Shown piece after piece: positions 7,166 through 19,000 of a DNA stretch of 64,000 nt. The DNA comes from Paragorgia papillata (Eukaryota > Cnidaria > Anthozoa > Scleralcyonacea > Coralliidae): NCBI GenBank assembly GCA_035771165.1, contig JAWNZC010000216.1, positions 2,174,501 through 2,238,500 on the forward strand, read 5' to 3'. Both the position numbers and the translations under genes were made by a program. Within the stretch, counting starts at the first letter, position 1, and every line of letters starts with the position of its first letter. Under the pieces are notes generated by a model. That model saw only the letters and a list, made by a program, of their open reading frames with translations. It was not told the origin of the DNA and searched no databases.

Positions 7166-10100
7166 ATGACTAAATTCACCAATGATCCAAAATTACTTAA
7201 GATTAGAGAAAATGCCCGACTCCGGAAGCAAAGGCAGTTACATAGGGATAAGGAAATGAAACCTTTCAATCCCGAAAGACTTGCCAAGCTTCAGGAAAAA
7301 CAAAAGGCAAAGGATTTAAAAAATGAACAAAAACTTGTCAACCAACAAGACAGGTTACAAGATGATCTTAAAAAATTCCAGAAAAAAACAGAGAAAAAAT
7401 TACAGACAAAGGAAAGAGCAAAATGGAGTAAAGAGATTAGACAAGAAGAGGCAAGACAGGATAAGTTCAAATGGGACAAGAAGTGGAAAGGGGCTGGCAA
7501 AAAACTCCGAAAAACTAGGCAGGTTTTGGCTAACAAACTTACAAAAGTTTTCAAAAGAAAAACCAAATTTAACAAAAAACTTCGCCAAACTGAGCCCATT
7601 ATGGTTAAAAATTTCTTAAATGGAAAAGCTGCTTTGTATGAGATTTCAGGGCAAAACTATAGAGATCCAACAATATTTTTAGAACAAACAACAGTCAATG
7701 TTGAGAGATTAATTAACAGCATAGAAAATTCTAAAAAAGTAAAAACAACCCTGGTTTGTAAGTTGGTACACTATGACTATGTGGATGGTGTTGAAAGTGT
7801 TGATCTTTTCTACTTTGGGTCCCACATGAAAGCCATGACAACAAAGGAGGATGTAACAGAACTTTACAATCTGTCAAAAAGAGAGATGTTGGAAAATTTG
7901 TCATCCCATCAAAAGAAAGGTTCTGGATGGTCAGTAAGATCTGTTGAGTCTCTACACATATCCATTACAAAATACAAACCCTTAAATGGTAAAAAACACC
8001 AACATTTACCAAAATCTGTTAGAGAAAAAAAAGCAATCATCAATCCAAAAAATGAAAAAGATGACCTTTGTTTTCTATACGCAGTTGCCATTGGGGAGAC
8101 ATTGTTAAAAGAGCCAAATGCTAAAAACCTGGAAAAAATACCAATCCCAATCCAACTTGTGGTGGAGGATTATAATGTGGCTGGACTGACATTTCCTTTA
8201 AAAATTAAGGACATCTCAAAATTTGAGAAGTTAAATAAGATTGGTGTCAATGTTCTAAGTTGGGATGAGGAGATCAAAAAAGTCTTCCAGATGCAGATCA
8301 GCAGGTCAGAACATGAAAAGAGGGTAAACCTGTTTTGGTGGAATGACCATTTCAGTTGTGTAAAGGATAAAAGCAGACTTTTAACAAAACAAAATAACAA
8401 ACATCAACACAAAAAGTTCTTTTGTAACTTTTGTCTAAACCCCTTCGAAACGGAGGCAGCACTATTGGAACATGAAAGCCATAAAATTTGCCAATCCCAT
8501 GATGCCCAGATCCAAGAATTTCCAGAAAAGGGGTCTGCAATGGGTTGGAGTATGGGAGATTTAAAGAAAACCCAAGATGTGCCATTCATCATTGTGGCTG
8601 ACTTCGAGTGCATGCTGAAAACTTTGAAATGCCAAAACAATGACGAAACCAAAAGTTACACCCAAAAATATCAGGAGCATATCCCAATCAGCTTTGGATT
8701 TAATATCATTTGCTCTGACCCAGATGTTTTTCCTGGCAAATATGTCAGTCATACGAAAAAATATGATTTTGAAGATATTGGGCAAATGTTTGTGGAAAGC
8801 TTGGAAACAGAAGCTAAGAAAATTTGGCACACTTATCTCAAAAACCCAAAAAAAATTATTATGACAACAGAAGACGAACACAACTTCCAAAATGCTACAA
8901 AGTGCTATGTGTGTGGTGGTGGGTTTGCCAACAAAAAACCAAAAGATTTTGACCCAAGGAGTTTGTGGAAAGCCAAGAAAATTACACCAAAGTCAAAAGT
9001 AAGAGACCATGACCACTTAAATGGAAGGTATAGAGGTGCGGCCCACAATGACTGCAATTACTCCATGGCAAGTGCAAGACACATTCCTGTCCTTTTCCAT
9101 AATTTCAGTGGTTATGACAGTCACTTGCTTGTTAAATATTTAGGAATCTCAGATGGGCCCATTGGTTGCATAGCCAAAACAGATGAGGAGTACATAAGTG
9201 TAAACAAGAAGTTGTGGATGGATGGTGGATTAAAGAAAAATGCTAAGGGTGAGACGGTTAAAAAATGGATGCCATTGGAGTTGAGATTTCTGGACTCATT
9301 AAAATTTATGTCAAGTTCGTTGGCTACACTGACATCAAATTTACCAAATGACGAGTTCCATTACACTGAAAATGGCTTCAAAGATTATCCAAAGGAAGAT
9401 GTGGATCTGTTGAAAAGAAAGGGAGTGTTTCCCTATGAGTTTCTCAACAACCAGAAAAAGTTGGACATTAAAGAATTCCCACCACATAATGAGTTCCATT
9501 CCAGACTGACAGGCAAAAATGTCAGTGTTGAAGATTATGAACATGGTAAGAAAGTTTGGGATAAGTTTGGTTGTAAAAGTTTAAGAGATTACATGGAGAT
9601 GTACTTGAAAACGGATGTGTTGGGTTTGTCAGATGTTATCCAAAGTTTCCGAAAAATGTGTAAAAAGACTTACAAACTCGACCCAATGTGGTACTACACA
9701 GCTCCAGGACTGGCTTGGGATGCCCTGTTGAAAATGTCTGGACAACAGCTGGAACTTCTGACTGACCCTGACATGTTTCTAATGGTTGAAAATGGAATTA
9801 GAGGAGGGATCTCAACCATTACCCACAGGCATGCAAAGGCCAACAATGCCTACATGGAAGAACATGATCCAGAAAAGGAGAGTGTCTTCATCCCATATTT
9901 GGACAAAAATAACCTCTACGGTCACTCAATGATCCAACCATTGCCAGTTGGTGGATTTAGTTGGATCCCAGAAAAGGAGTTGGCAAACTGGCAAAAATAT
10001 TTAGAGACAGAGGGAGAGGGCTGTTTTTTGGAAGTGGATCTTAAGTATCCAGAAGAACTCCATGATCTACACAATGAAATGCCATTTGCGGCAGAAAGGA

Positions 10101-11131
10101 TGGAGGTCAACAAGGTGGAGAAGTTGGTTCCAAATTTGAATGACAAAACAAAATATGTTGTCCACTATGAGGCATTGAAACAAATGATGGATCATGGTTT
10201 GAAAGTTTCGAAAATCCACCGTGGAATTTCATTTGATGAAAAGACTTGGATGAAGGATTACATCATGTTAAATACTGATTTGAGAACAGCAGCAAAAAAT
10301 GACTTTGAGAAGGGTTTCTTTAAATTAATGAACAACAGTGTCTTCGGAAAGACGATGGAAAACGTCAGAAACCGGATTGATGTTAGATTGGTGTCATTTA
10401 ATGACCAACTCGAAAAATTATCAAAAAAATCTACATACAAAGGGAACACCATTTTTACAGACAACTTGGCGGCAATCCATATGAGAAAAACCAGAGTCAA
10501 ACTAAACAAGCCCATATATGTGGGGGCTTCAATATTGGACAAAAGCAAAATCTCTATGTATGACTTCAACTATGGTTACATTAAACCAAAATATGGAGAT
10601 CGGGCAAAATTACTGTTTACAGACACAGACTCATTGTGTTATGAGATTAAAACAAATGACTTCTTCGCAGACATCAAAAATGATGTTGCTACAAACTTTG
10701 ACACCTCTGACTTTCCGGATGACCACCCAAGTGGTATTAAAAGAATGAACAAAAAAGTCTTGGGGATGATGAAATCAGAAACAGGTGCTGACCAAATATC
10801 AGAGTTTGTGGGGTTGCGAGCAAAATGCTATGCCATCAAAATGGCAAAGAAGAAAAATTTGGAAACTGGGTTATGGGATGAAAATGAGGAGAAAAAATGT
10901 AAAGGAATTGCGAAGGCAGTCATAAACAACAAAATCAAATTCGACGATTATTACAGATGTTTGATGACTGGCAAAAATGAACTAAGGGGGATGAACACCT
11001 TCAGAAGTACGAAACATACCATCCACACCATTCATGTTAACAAGATTGCACTAAATTCAGAAGATGACAAAAGAGTCATTTTAGAAGATGGGATCTCAAC
11101 TCTTGCCATTGGACATTATAAGACTAGGTAA
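7166..11131 (+). CDS. PolB: Protein-primed family B DNA polymerase, 1321 aa
   Basis: Replicative polymerase of the element with 3'-5' exonuclease. Residues 1-150 are very basic and coiled-coil-like. A C2H2-like zinc motif starts at C420/C423. Exonuclease motifs are DFE (D479, E481), HNFSGYD (N646-D651) and YLKTD (Y813, D817). A treble-clef insert (C580, C583, DHDH at 614-617, then HNDC) resembles HNH/endonuclease VII fingers. Polymerase motif A is DKNNLYG (D913), motif B KLMNNSVFGK (K1053) and motif C TDTD (D1153, D1155). All catalytic acids are present. Large inserts between motifs A and C fit the TPR regions of protein-primed enzymes. AATAAAGAG precedes the ATG. No separate terminal-protein gene was recognised; the basic N-terminal region could serve as the primer-linked part. 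Confidence 0.95.
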   Translation: MTKFTNDPKLLKIRENARLRKQRQLHRDKEMKPFNPERLAKLQEKQKAKDLKNEQKLVNQQDRLQDDLKKFQKKTEKKLQTKERAKWSKEIRQEEARQDKFKWDKKWKGAGKKLRKTRQVLANKLTKVFKRKTKFNKKLRQTEPIMVKNFLNGKAALYEISGQNYRDPTIFLEQTTVNVERLINSIENSKKVKTTLVCKLVHYDYVDGVESVDLFYFGSHMKAMTTKEDVTELYNLSKREMLENLSSHQKKGSGWSVRSVESLHISITKYKPLNGKKHQHLPKSVREKKAIINPKNEKDDLCFLYAVAIGETLLKEPNAKNLEKIPIPIQLVVEDYNVAGLTFPLKIKDISKFEKLNKIGVNVLSWDEEIKKVFQMQISRSEHEKRVNLFWWNDHFSCVKDKSRLLTKQNNKHQHKKFFCNFCLNPFETEAALLEHESHKICQSHDAQIQEFPEKGSAMGWSMGDLKKTQDVPFIIVADFECMLKTLKCQNNDETKSYTQKYQEHIPISFGFNIICSDPDVFPGKYVSHTKKYDFEDIGQMFVESLETEAKKIWHTYLKNPKKIIMTTEDEHNFQNATKCYVCGGGFANKKPKDFDPRSLWKAKKITPKSKVRDHDHLNGRYRGAAHNDCNYSMASARHIPVLFHNFSGYDSHLLVKYLGISDGPIGCIAKTDEEYISVNKKLWMDGGLKKNAKGETVKKWMPLELRFLDSLKFMSSSLATLTSNLPNDEFHYTENGFKDYPKEDVDLLKRKGVFPYEFLNNQKKLDIKEFPPHNEFHSRLTGKNVSVEDYEHGKKVWDKFGCKSLRDYMEMYLKTDVLGLSDVIQSFRKMCKKTYKLDPMWYYTAPGLAWDALLKMSGQQLELLTDPDMFLMVENGIRGGISTITHRHAKANNAYMEEHDPEKESVFIPYLDKNNLYGHSMIQPLPVGGFSWIPEKELANWQKYLETEGEGCFLEVDLKYPEELHDLHNEMPFAAERMEVNKVEKLVPNLNDKTKYVVHYEALKQMMDHGLKVSKIHRGISFDEKTWMKDYIMLNTDLRTAAKNDFEKGFFKLMNNSVFGKTMENVRNRIDVRLVSFNDQLEKLSKKSTYKGNTIFTDNLAAIHMRKTRVKLNKPIYVGASILDKSKISMYDFNYGYIKPKYGDRAKLLFTDTDSLCYEIKTNDFFADIKNDVATNFDTSDFPDDHPSGIKRMNKKVLGMMKSETGADQISEFVGLRAKCYAIKMAKKKNLETGLWDENEEKKCKGIAKAVINNKIKFDDYYRCLMTGKNELRGMNTFRSTKHTIHTIHVNKIALNSEDDKRVILEDGISTLAIGHYKTR

Positions 11132-11179
11132 ATCTAAAAAGTTGTATCCAAAATATGGATACAAATTTTTGGAGAAAAT

Positions 11180-11443
11180 TTAGTAATGGGGTTTTGGGTT
11201 GTTCCAACATTCCCTTTTTATTGCTATTGCATGGACTTTCAAATGGGCATCTATTTCCCTTTCCATTTTAAATGTTTTGGGGCAGTGGGTACACCTAAAA
11301 TTGTCAACCGCCATTTTTTCTTTTCCATGGACAACCTTACAATGCAATCTCATTGCTGTTTTGTTTGTTGCGTCAAACGAACATTCTTTGCAAATAATCC
11401 CACTTCGGAATATGGGGACAGCGTATCCTTTTCTGTTTGGCAT
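11180..11443 (-). CDS. Two-finger C2H2 zinc-finger protein, 87 aa
   Basis: Two classical fingers: C-x2-C-x12-H-x4-H at residues about 18-39, and C-x2-C-x12-H-x3-H at about 51-71, each with the usual hydrophobic core positions. It is convergent with the polymerase gene, whose stop lies 48 bases away. AATAAAG precedes the ATG. It probably binds DNA, perhaps at the nearby element end; that is an inference. Two small tail residues and no other domain. Confidence 0.7.
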   Translation of the reverse strand: MPNRKGYAVPIFRSGIICKECSFDATNKTAMRLHCKVVHGKEKMAVDNFRCTHCPKTFKMEREIDAHLKVHAIAIKRECWNNPKPHY

Positions 11444-11660
11444 TCTTTATTTTATTTTTATTTTTTAAACAAAATTAACAAACAATTTCTAAAAAAACCC
11501 CAAACCCCAAAAATTTCCAAAAACTTGGCAACCCTAAAAAAAATTCCAGAAATTAGCCAGAACCGGCTTTCCAAAAAAAAAATCCAGAATCCTTTGCAAA
11601 CCTTTCAGAAACCGGAAGTCAAAAAAAATCCAGAATCCTTTGCAAACCTTTCAGAAGAGT
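11444..11660. repeat. A-rich right end of the element with direct repeats
   Basis: About 215 bases of A/C-rich sequence after the last gene. A unit of about 36 bases (core AATCCAGAATCCTTTGCAAA) occurs twice, at about 11,573-11,610 and 11,621-11,656. Short direct repeats in terminal regions are known for Polintons. The exact tip and target-site duplication cannot be set because the left end is outside the window. Confidence 0.45.
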
Positions 11661-13046
11661 AAACAAATGGCGGCCATTACGGTTGTAGCCAGAATCGGCC
11701 TTTTCATACTACTGATGTACAAACCGTTAGGAGCAAGATGGTGGAAAACCAAGTGATTCGGCAAGGATATCTCCTCGGATTTCTTCTGAAAATGTTTTGT
11801 TTCAAGTTCAAGTATAATAAAGAGGAAGCAAGAAAAGCTTACAATCTTGAATTAGGTATCGGTATATTTTTTGTAAATAAAGATGTAAACATTAGTTTCG
11901 TACATGCGCAGAACGGAATGTACGTCACCTTTAAGCGTCGAGTTGAGTTGAAAATTTCACCTTTTCCCCATGTAATCGGCTTTTTGCCGAGTTGGCCCAG
12001 CAAAGCGGGCTGAAAAACTGTTTGACTCGTTCTGCCGCGCGTTTGTTTACTTGATTGTATGAATAAATATAGCTGCGAAGTGGGCCACTTCGATTAGCCT
12101 AACCTGAATGTCAGGCTAACGCATCTCTGCCCGCGCTGCCGGGTTTAGCGCACGATCAGAAATAATTTTGGCTATCACTTGTTCTACATACGTGTTATTT
12201 TTGGCAATAATTGCTCAGCATCCTACGTGGAAATACTTCAGAACGTAATTTTGTCACTATTTTAATCTCCCTGAAACTTGACATACTTGCAGAAAATTCT
12301 AGCAGACTAGCACAAAAATACTAGAGTCTGATAATTGACGTCCGCTTAGATAAATACTTATTGTCATAGGCGCGGATAACGTCAGGCAGCAGGCCAGCAG
12401 GCCAGCATTTAGACATTTTAGACATTTTTACATCAAACAGTAGTTTAAATTACAAATCAGTTTGTCGCGGCCTGCGTTCATAAGCAGAATGTAATATATA
12501 ATTATCAAATATATTGTTTGTTTAACTAGAATAAATGTGACATATTTTAACAAGCATGTCTATTAGACTAAACCCCCGCTTGTTTAATTTCATGGCCATT
12601 GGCCACGCCCAATCGAGTGACCACGCCCATTTGATTTTCAAGAGCGTCCCCCCACTTCTAAAATTAGCAAAACATCGCTGGACTACGAAGCCATTACCCT
12701 TCTCAAATTCATCAGTTTCAAATGTCCTCAGAACTCACTTGAGCCAGCACGCACGTGGACTGCGAACTGCCCCATGAAAGTGGCCGATTTTCTGTGCGAT
12801 TTCCGATCGTGCAGGCCATCTCGTCTCTAGTAATCGGCCCCACGTATCCGCCTTGTTTGCGCTTTAAGTTAATCTTTAACCCAACTGTAAACAAAAACCA
12901 AGCCATGTGTACGAATATTAATGGATTGCTCATCGTGTATACGCGTATCTCTCAAGCCGTTGGTTACGCAAGTTTGTTTTGGCCACGCATTCAGACGAAA
13001 CCTGTTTCCAATCGACTCAGGCGAAGGTTATTCTCAGTGAGACGAA
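11661..13046. other. Host intergenic DNA upstream of the SLC6-type gene
   Basis: About 1.4 kb between the element and the transporter start codon. No gene or repeat family of this window is recognised here. It probably holds the promoter and perhaps a 5' UTR exon of the transporter. Small open frames at 11,738-12,013 and 12,556-12,777 show no recognisable protein features. Confidence 0.5.
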
Positions 13047-16000
13047 ATGGCCAATCTTGGTGGGATTGTAAACGAAGGAAGAGATACAGACGACGAACCG
13101 ACGACAGTGAACGCGACCGGCTCGGTTGAAAACAAAGCCGGTACTATCCACGAAAATGGTTTTAATACTAGTGAGAACGGCAAACAGAAGCCCTCCACTC
13201 TCGTCGCCATTGAAATAGAAGATGATTTGTCACGAGATTCTTGGGGAAATAAACTCGAGTTTATCTTAGCAACGGTAGGCTTCGCTGTAGGGCTGGGTAA
13301 CGTTTGGAGGTTCCCTTACCTTTGTCAAAAGAACGGTGGAGGTAAGCCTTTAGAAACTCTAAACTCGACTTTGCACTTCACTTCTGTGTTGATAAACAAA
13401 CGTAGGAAAATATCTTAATATTACAACAGCCGCATTTTGTCGTTTCGCTCAATTTAGCGCAAAATACGACGAATTTTCAACATTTTTTCACACGTATGTC
13501 CAAAGTGTATATTGGAATCGCGAGGTACAGATTTTGACTGTTAAATTCGTTGGCTAATAAGATCCGTCGTTAATAAACCGGCGTCACGAGATACGTCTAG
13601 CTATAACACACGTGTCTTTAAGAAAGCAAGAATGAATGAATGAGTGGCTATTTTGTATTAATTATCAGAGTATTGTTAAAAACGAAACAAGTGTTTAAGT
13701 TTCAGCGTTGTATAACTAATTGTACGTTTGTACGAAATTTGACTACCGGCTAGCGAACACCACCAAGTATTCAACTTACAACGCAGTTGTGAAACCCATT
13801 GTCTCCTTCAAACACGAGTACGGTCGACACGAACTCACGAAGCGAACATTTTGTAATGACCGCTTAGACCTTGGGTATAATAACTCCTTCTTTCCATATT
13901 AGTATAGAACACGGGATTTAATTATAAAGTTCTGTATAATACTTCTAATAATTATTATTATTATTATTATAATAATTGGGTAAAATTGGTTTGTTTACAA
14001 CCGGTGTGACGCAGTTGGAAATTGGGCTAGGAGAATTCTTAAGGAAAAGCTAGCGTTTTTGAGGATCGTCTCGGCTTACTCTGTCTTGTGGCCTCTTTTT
14101 TTTTTGCATCTAGCCGAATACTGATCTTCCCTTGTAGCTTAATACCGTCAGTAGCTTTGTTACCATTCTTAGGTCTTCAGTTTACTATATAGGTCATTGA
14201 GTCAATAGACGCGAAGAAAGGCGCGAAACCCCCAAGGCCAGCTAAGGCTGTGTTTTGGATAGAGCGAAGTGAAAAGATGGTAAACTGCTGAGAATAGTTA
14301 ATGTTTTAATAACGAAATATACTGACATTTCAAGCAGAGCCCTTCATCAGAGTAAAAGTAGAGTGTTGTGTAGGCAGTGTTTTAGATAGAGCAAAGTGAA
14401 AAGATGGTAAACTGCTGAGAATAGTTTTAATAGCGAAATACTGACGTTTCAAGCAGAGCCCTTCATCAGAGTAAAAAGTAGAGTGCTGTGTAGGCAGTGT
14501 TTTAGATAGAGCAAAGTGAAAAGATGGTAAACTGCTGAGAATAGTTTTAATAGCGAAATACTGACGTTTCAAGCAGAGCCCTTCATCAGAGTAAAAAGTA
14601 GAGTGTTGTGTAGGCAGTGTTTTAGATAGAGCAGAGTGAAAAGATGGTAAACTGCTGAGAATAGTTTTGATAACGAAATACTGACGTTTCGAGCAGAGCC
14701 CTTCATCAGAGTAAAAAGTAGAGTGCTGTGTGGGCAGTGTTTTAGATAGAGCAAAGTGAAAAGATGATAAACTGCTGAGAATAGTTTTGATAACGAAATA
14801 CTGACGTTTCAAGCAGAGTCCTTCATCAGAGTAAAACGTAGAGTGTTGTGTCGGCAGTGTTTTAGATAGAGCAAAGTGAAAAGGTTGAGATTTTTGACAA
14901 ATTTAGTTACGAAATACTGATGTTTTGAGCGGGTCCTTCATCAGAGAGTAAAATGTGACGAAGGACTCTGCTTGAAACGTCAGTATTTCGTTATTAAAAA
15001 TCTCTGCAGTAAATGAGTTTACCATCTTTTCATTTTGTATTATTTCTGCATTTGTACCTGCGACATTGGTTTTACTTTCTTTCTTTAACGCTTTGTTACG
15101 TGATGTGATTTTTTATCAATCTGGGCTTAGAACGCCAAAAGCTTTCACATGATTGGTCACGTAATCGTTGCGTAACATGTTTTGCGAACTATGGAGAGAT
15201 GACATGCTGTGCAATAATCAAGATCGTTGTCGAACATAAATATAAAATGGAGTAATATAAAAGTAGAGTGTTGTGTAGGCAGTGTTTTACGATGTATATA
15301 AAATCTTAAAGATGGTGAACTGTTGAGATTTTAGAGAATGAAATACTGACGTTTCAAGCCAAAGTTCTTCATCAGAGTAAATCATGGAGTAATATAAAAG
15401 TAGAGTGCTGTGTAGGCAGTTTGTTACGTTGTATAGAAAATCTTAAAGATGGTAAACTGTTGAGATTTTAGAGAACGAAATACTGACGTTTCAAGCCAAA
15501 GTTCTTCATCAGAGTAAATCATGGAGTAATATAAAAGTAGAGTGTTGTGTAGGCAGTGTGTTACGATGTATAGAAAATCTTAAAGATGGTAAACTGCTGA
15601 CATTTTAGAGAATGAAATACTGACGTTTCAAACCAAAGTTCTTCATCAGAGTAAATCATGGAGTAATATAAAAGTAGAGTGTTGTGTAGACAGTGTGTTA
15701 CGATGTATAGAAAATCTTAAAGATGGTAAACTGCTGAGATTTTAGAGAACGAAATACTGACGTTTCAAGCCAAAGTTCTTCATCAGAGTAAATCATGAAG
15801 TAATTTGAAACTAGAGTGCAGTGTAGGCCCTAATCAAACGAGAACGCAAGTCATCGCAAGTTGGCAGTCACGCTATCTCAGCCAGCCGCTCTGAATAATT
15901 TCCCGAAAATATCATGTACCGTGACAAAGTTAAAACTTGTTTAAAACACTCATGAAACCTTTATTTTGTTAATTTGGGTGTTCGAACGACCGCCACAGAA

Positions 16001-19000
16001 ATTCGTGACTGCCAACTTGCGATGACTTGCGTTCTCGTTTGATTAGGGCTTAAAAGATGGTAAACTGCTGAGATTTTAGAGAATGAAATACTGACGATTC
16101 GACTCAATCTGATTTCCTAATCATTGTAAATCGTTCGTCGACTTCCAGGAAAATTCCAAGGAAGTTCACCACTTCTAAGAACCAAGAATGTGTATATTTA
16201 TTGATGTATTTATTTATTTAAATTGGATTAACCTAAGTCAAATAGTCTGGTTATTTTATACACGAGATGAGAGCGACAGAGCGACTAATTTAATTTGGGA
16301 GATGTCAAAGTGAGACGTTGTATAAATCATTGCTCCGCATGAGCAATAGAAAGAATGTGTTTGGTATTAAAACTAAAGGCCTGGCCAAACGCTTTCAACA
16401 TCGCATTCAACATCATTCAACATTGTTGAACGATGTTGAATAATGTTGAAAGCACGAGTGGCCAAATGAATTCAACATCGTTCAACATTCATGAATGACA
16501 ATTAATTGAACGCGGGCTACCACAAAAGCTGGAATCGACAATATCCCGTGTGGGGCATGTCTCTGTTCAGCAAAGTTGAATGAAATGTGGCCAAATGCGT
16601 TCAACACCTTTCAACATTTTGAGAACAGTAGAAATGTTGAACGCGTGTTGAACGAAAATTTGGACATGCTCAAATTTCGTTCAACGTCATGCAACACCAT
16701 TCAACAACGTTCAACATCATTCAACAGGGTGGCCAAACGCTTTCAACATGTTAAATTCAACAATGTTGAATGAAATGTTGAAAGCGTTTGGCCAGGCCTT
16801 AATTGGCTTAAACGTCTGACTTTCCATGCATTTTTAATGTGTTAAGCCCTAATCAAACGAGAACGCAAGTCATCGCAAGTTGGCATTCATAATTTCTGTG
16901 GCGGTTGTTTGAACACCCAAATTAACAAAATAAAGGTTTCATGAGTGTTTTAAACAAGTTTTAACTTTGTCACGGTACATAATATTTTCGGGAAATTATT
17001 CAGAGCGGCTGGCTGAGATAGCGTGAGTGCCAACTTGCGATGACTTGCGTTCTCGTTTGATTAGGGCTTTAGGTTCGTCTGATAAAACATGTTTCTGTCT
17101 CGTTTATGAGAAAGTTGTTTTTTTGCGTAAGTTAGAGCAAGAACTAACAAACCTTTACGAACTCCAAGGTGAAAATGCTATACTAACTAACGACAGCTTG
17201 TAGAGCAAGAACTAACAAAACTTTACAAACTCCAAACTGAAAGTACTGTATAACTAACGACAGCTTGTAGAGCAAGAACTAACAAAACTTTACAAACTCC
17301 AAGCTGAAAGTACTATATATACTAACTAACCACAGCTTGAACAGCAAGAAATGACGAAATATTAATGTTTTATTCTTGTAAATCAAGACACACTAAATGT
17401 TGCTGTCTTGTTTTCAACATACAATTAGCGTTAATTCATTATAGACAATAGTTATGAGTTTTGCTTGTTAGGGCGTTATTAATGTTTTGCGAGCATTAAA
17501 TAAACATTGCTTTCTTTCTGCGTTAGCCGGCTTTTTGTCCACATTTACTACACAAATTGACAAGTTATCCACTTATCCCTTGACAACGAACTTCAAAAGA
17601 CGTTCATGTCAAGTTTTGGCCAAAAGAATAATACTTTCTCGTAGGCTTTCGAGAAATTACTGCAGTGCCCTCCTCATTGAACTTCGAAACTCACTATCGT
17701 TTGGTTTCGTAACTTCGTTTATTTTCAACTAATCTTTTAAAGTTTAATCCAGTATAGTAACACTATATACATAGATTTTTCTATATATAAAACTGCTTTT
17801 TTATCCCGCCAAGAAGAATTTCTCCTGCCGTACACACGAGAAAATAAAGTGAATGAAAGATGATCAGAAAGAAACGCTGTTGTTTGTCATAGAGCCGAGG
17901 AAGGAATACTAGAAGCAAGTTAAAATTTCGTTTGTTTTTCTTCTTCTACAAGCTGTCGCAAGTCAAACTCTCATGCAAAGAAAGCCTTAGCTACGTGTCG
18001 ACATCTTCTACAGCAAAACAAACGAAATATCGAGACGAAAACACTACGCTAACATAGAAGGCATTTCTCGGAGAAAAAATGAGATAGATAGATAAATGAG
18101 AAGAAAATTACATGGCAGCCGGTTTAGTAAAATAGGAAAGTTGAGTAATAAGGGTATTACCACAAATAACACTTCAATATCCAGAGTTGGAAAAAAGCTG
18201 TGGGTATGCGGGTACCACCTGGAGGAAGGTTTACTTTAGTGAGGAAGGTTTAAAGTGAAAACACGTGAAACAACACATTCGGTAATCTGAGAAAGTTACA
18301 ATTGGTCAAGCAAGGTGTCGAGAAGAAATGCGATTTGCAGCAAAACATTGGCTAACCAACAATTATGCAGCACTGGCAGTGGCAACAGTTACATGTGTGA
18401 GACATGTACGCTGATGTCTGCTGTGATGTCTGTATCTTCGCAGCAGTCGAGGGTAGTTGGTAGGCTATCAGTCAGCAGCGGTCAGTTATTAGTAGCTATT
18501 ATAGTATGCCAAAGCTTATACCTAGGAAAACCTAGAAAACCAAGGTGCTGCAAAAGTTACGCAGTATTTATGAACGTTGCAAAACACAAAATTCTCGCTA
18601 TATATTTTGAGGAAGGTTATCTAAACTTAAAAACCCATCCGGAGGAAGGTTGAATACTTTTTCCAACTCTGTCAATATCGATAGATAAATTACATGGCAG
18701 CCCTTGTGCTGAATCAATACGTAATTTAAAGTAATAATACTTCTTAATAACAATAACTTAAGATATATATATATATATACAATATAAGTGACAATAAAAT
18801 CTATAACAAAACACATATGAATAATTATATTAAAATTTTAGCGTAATTTTGGATTACATATTAAAAATCTATACAAACTGTTTTTTGCACATTGCTGGGA
18901 TAAATGATCTAAACCTATTTGTACGTGTTTTGGGCAGATTATAACTGGCGACATTGCCTGAGATTGTACTTTGCCAGATATCTGGGAGGCAGAAGCATAA

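Larger units (their letters stand above)
1..11660. mobile_element. Maverick/Polinton-like virus-derived transposon (right part)
   Basis: A compact block of about ten intronless genes on both strands, A-rich and with viral-style spacing of a few to about 75 bases between most genes. It contains the two hallmark Polinton genes: a retroviral-type integrase with a C-terminal SH3/chromo-like region and a protein-primed family B DNA polymerase. The left end and the left terminal repeat lie outside the window. The right end is placed by eye where the A-rich, directly repeated sequence gives way to ordinary flanking DNA near 11,660; it could be off by 100 bases or more. No capsid, maturation protease or packaging ATPase gene is seen in this part. 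All complete reading frames are open, suggesting a recent or still active copy. Confidence 0.8.

Noticed and set aside
11738..12013. 91-codon frame next to the element end
   Set aside because: No recognised domain, no splice partner and no homology that I can recall; likely chance.
13047..13341. Glycine or GABA transporter identity for the SLC6 gene
   Set aside because: TM1 is compatible, but TM8 ([11 protein letters not shown]) and the WYRKALD loop fit the SLC6A15-17 amino-acid branch better.
14330..14812. 160-codon repetitive frame on the minus strand
   Set aside because: Arises because the 120-bp satellite unit is a multiple of three and lacks stops in one frame. The same peptide recurs in all arrays irrespective of context.
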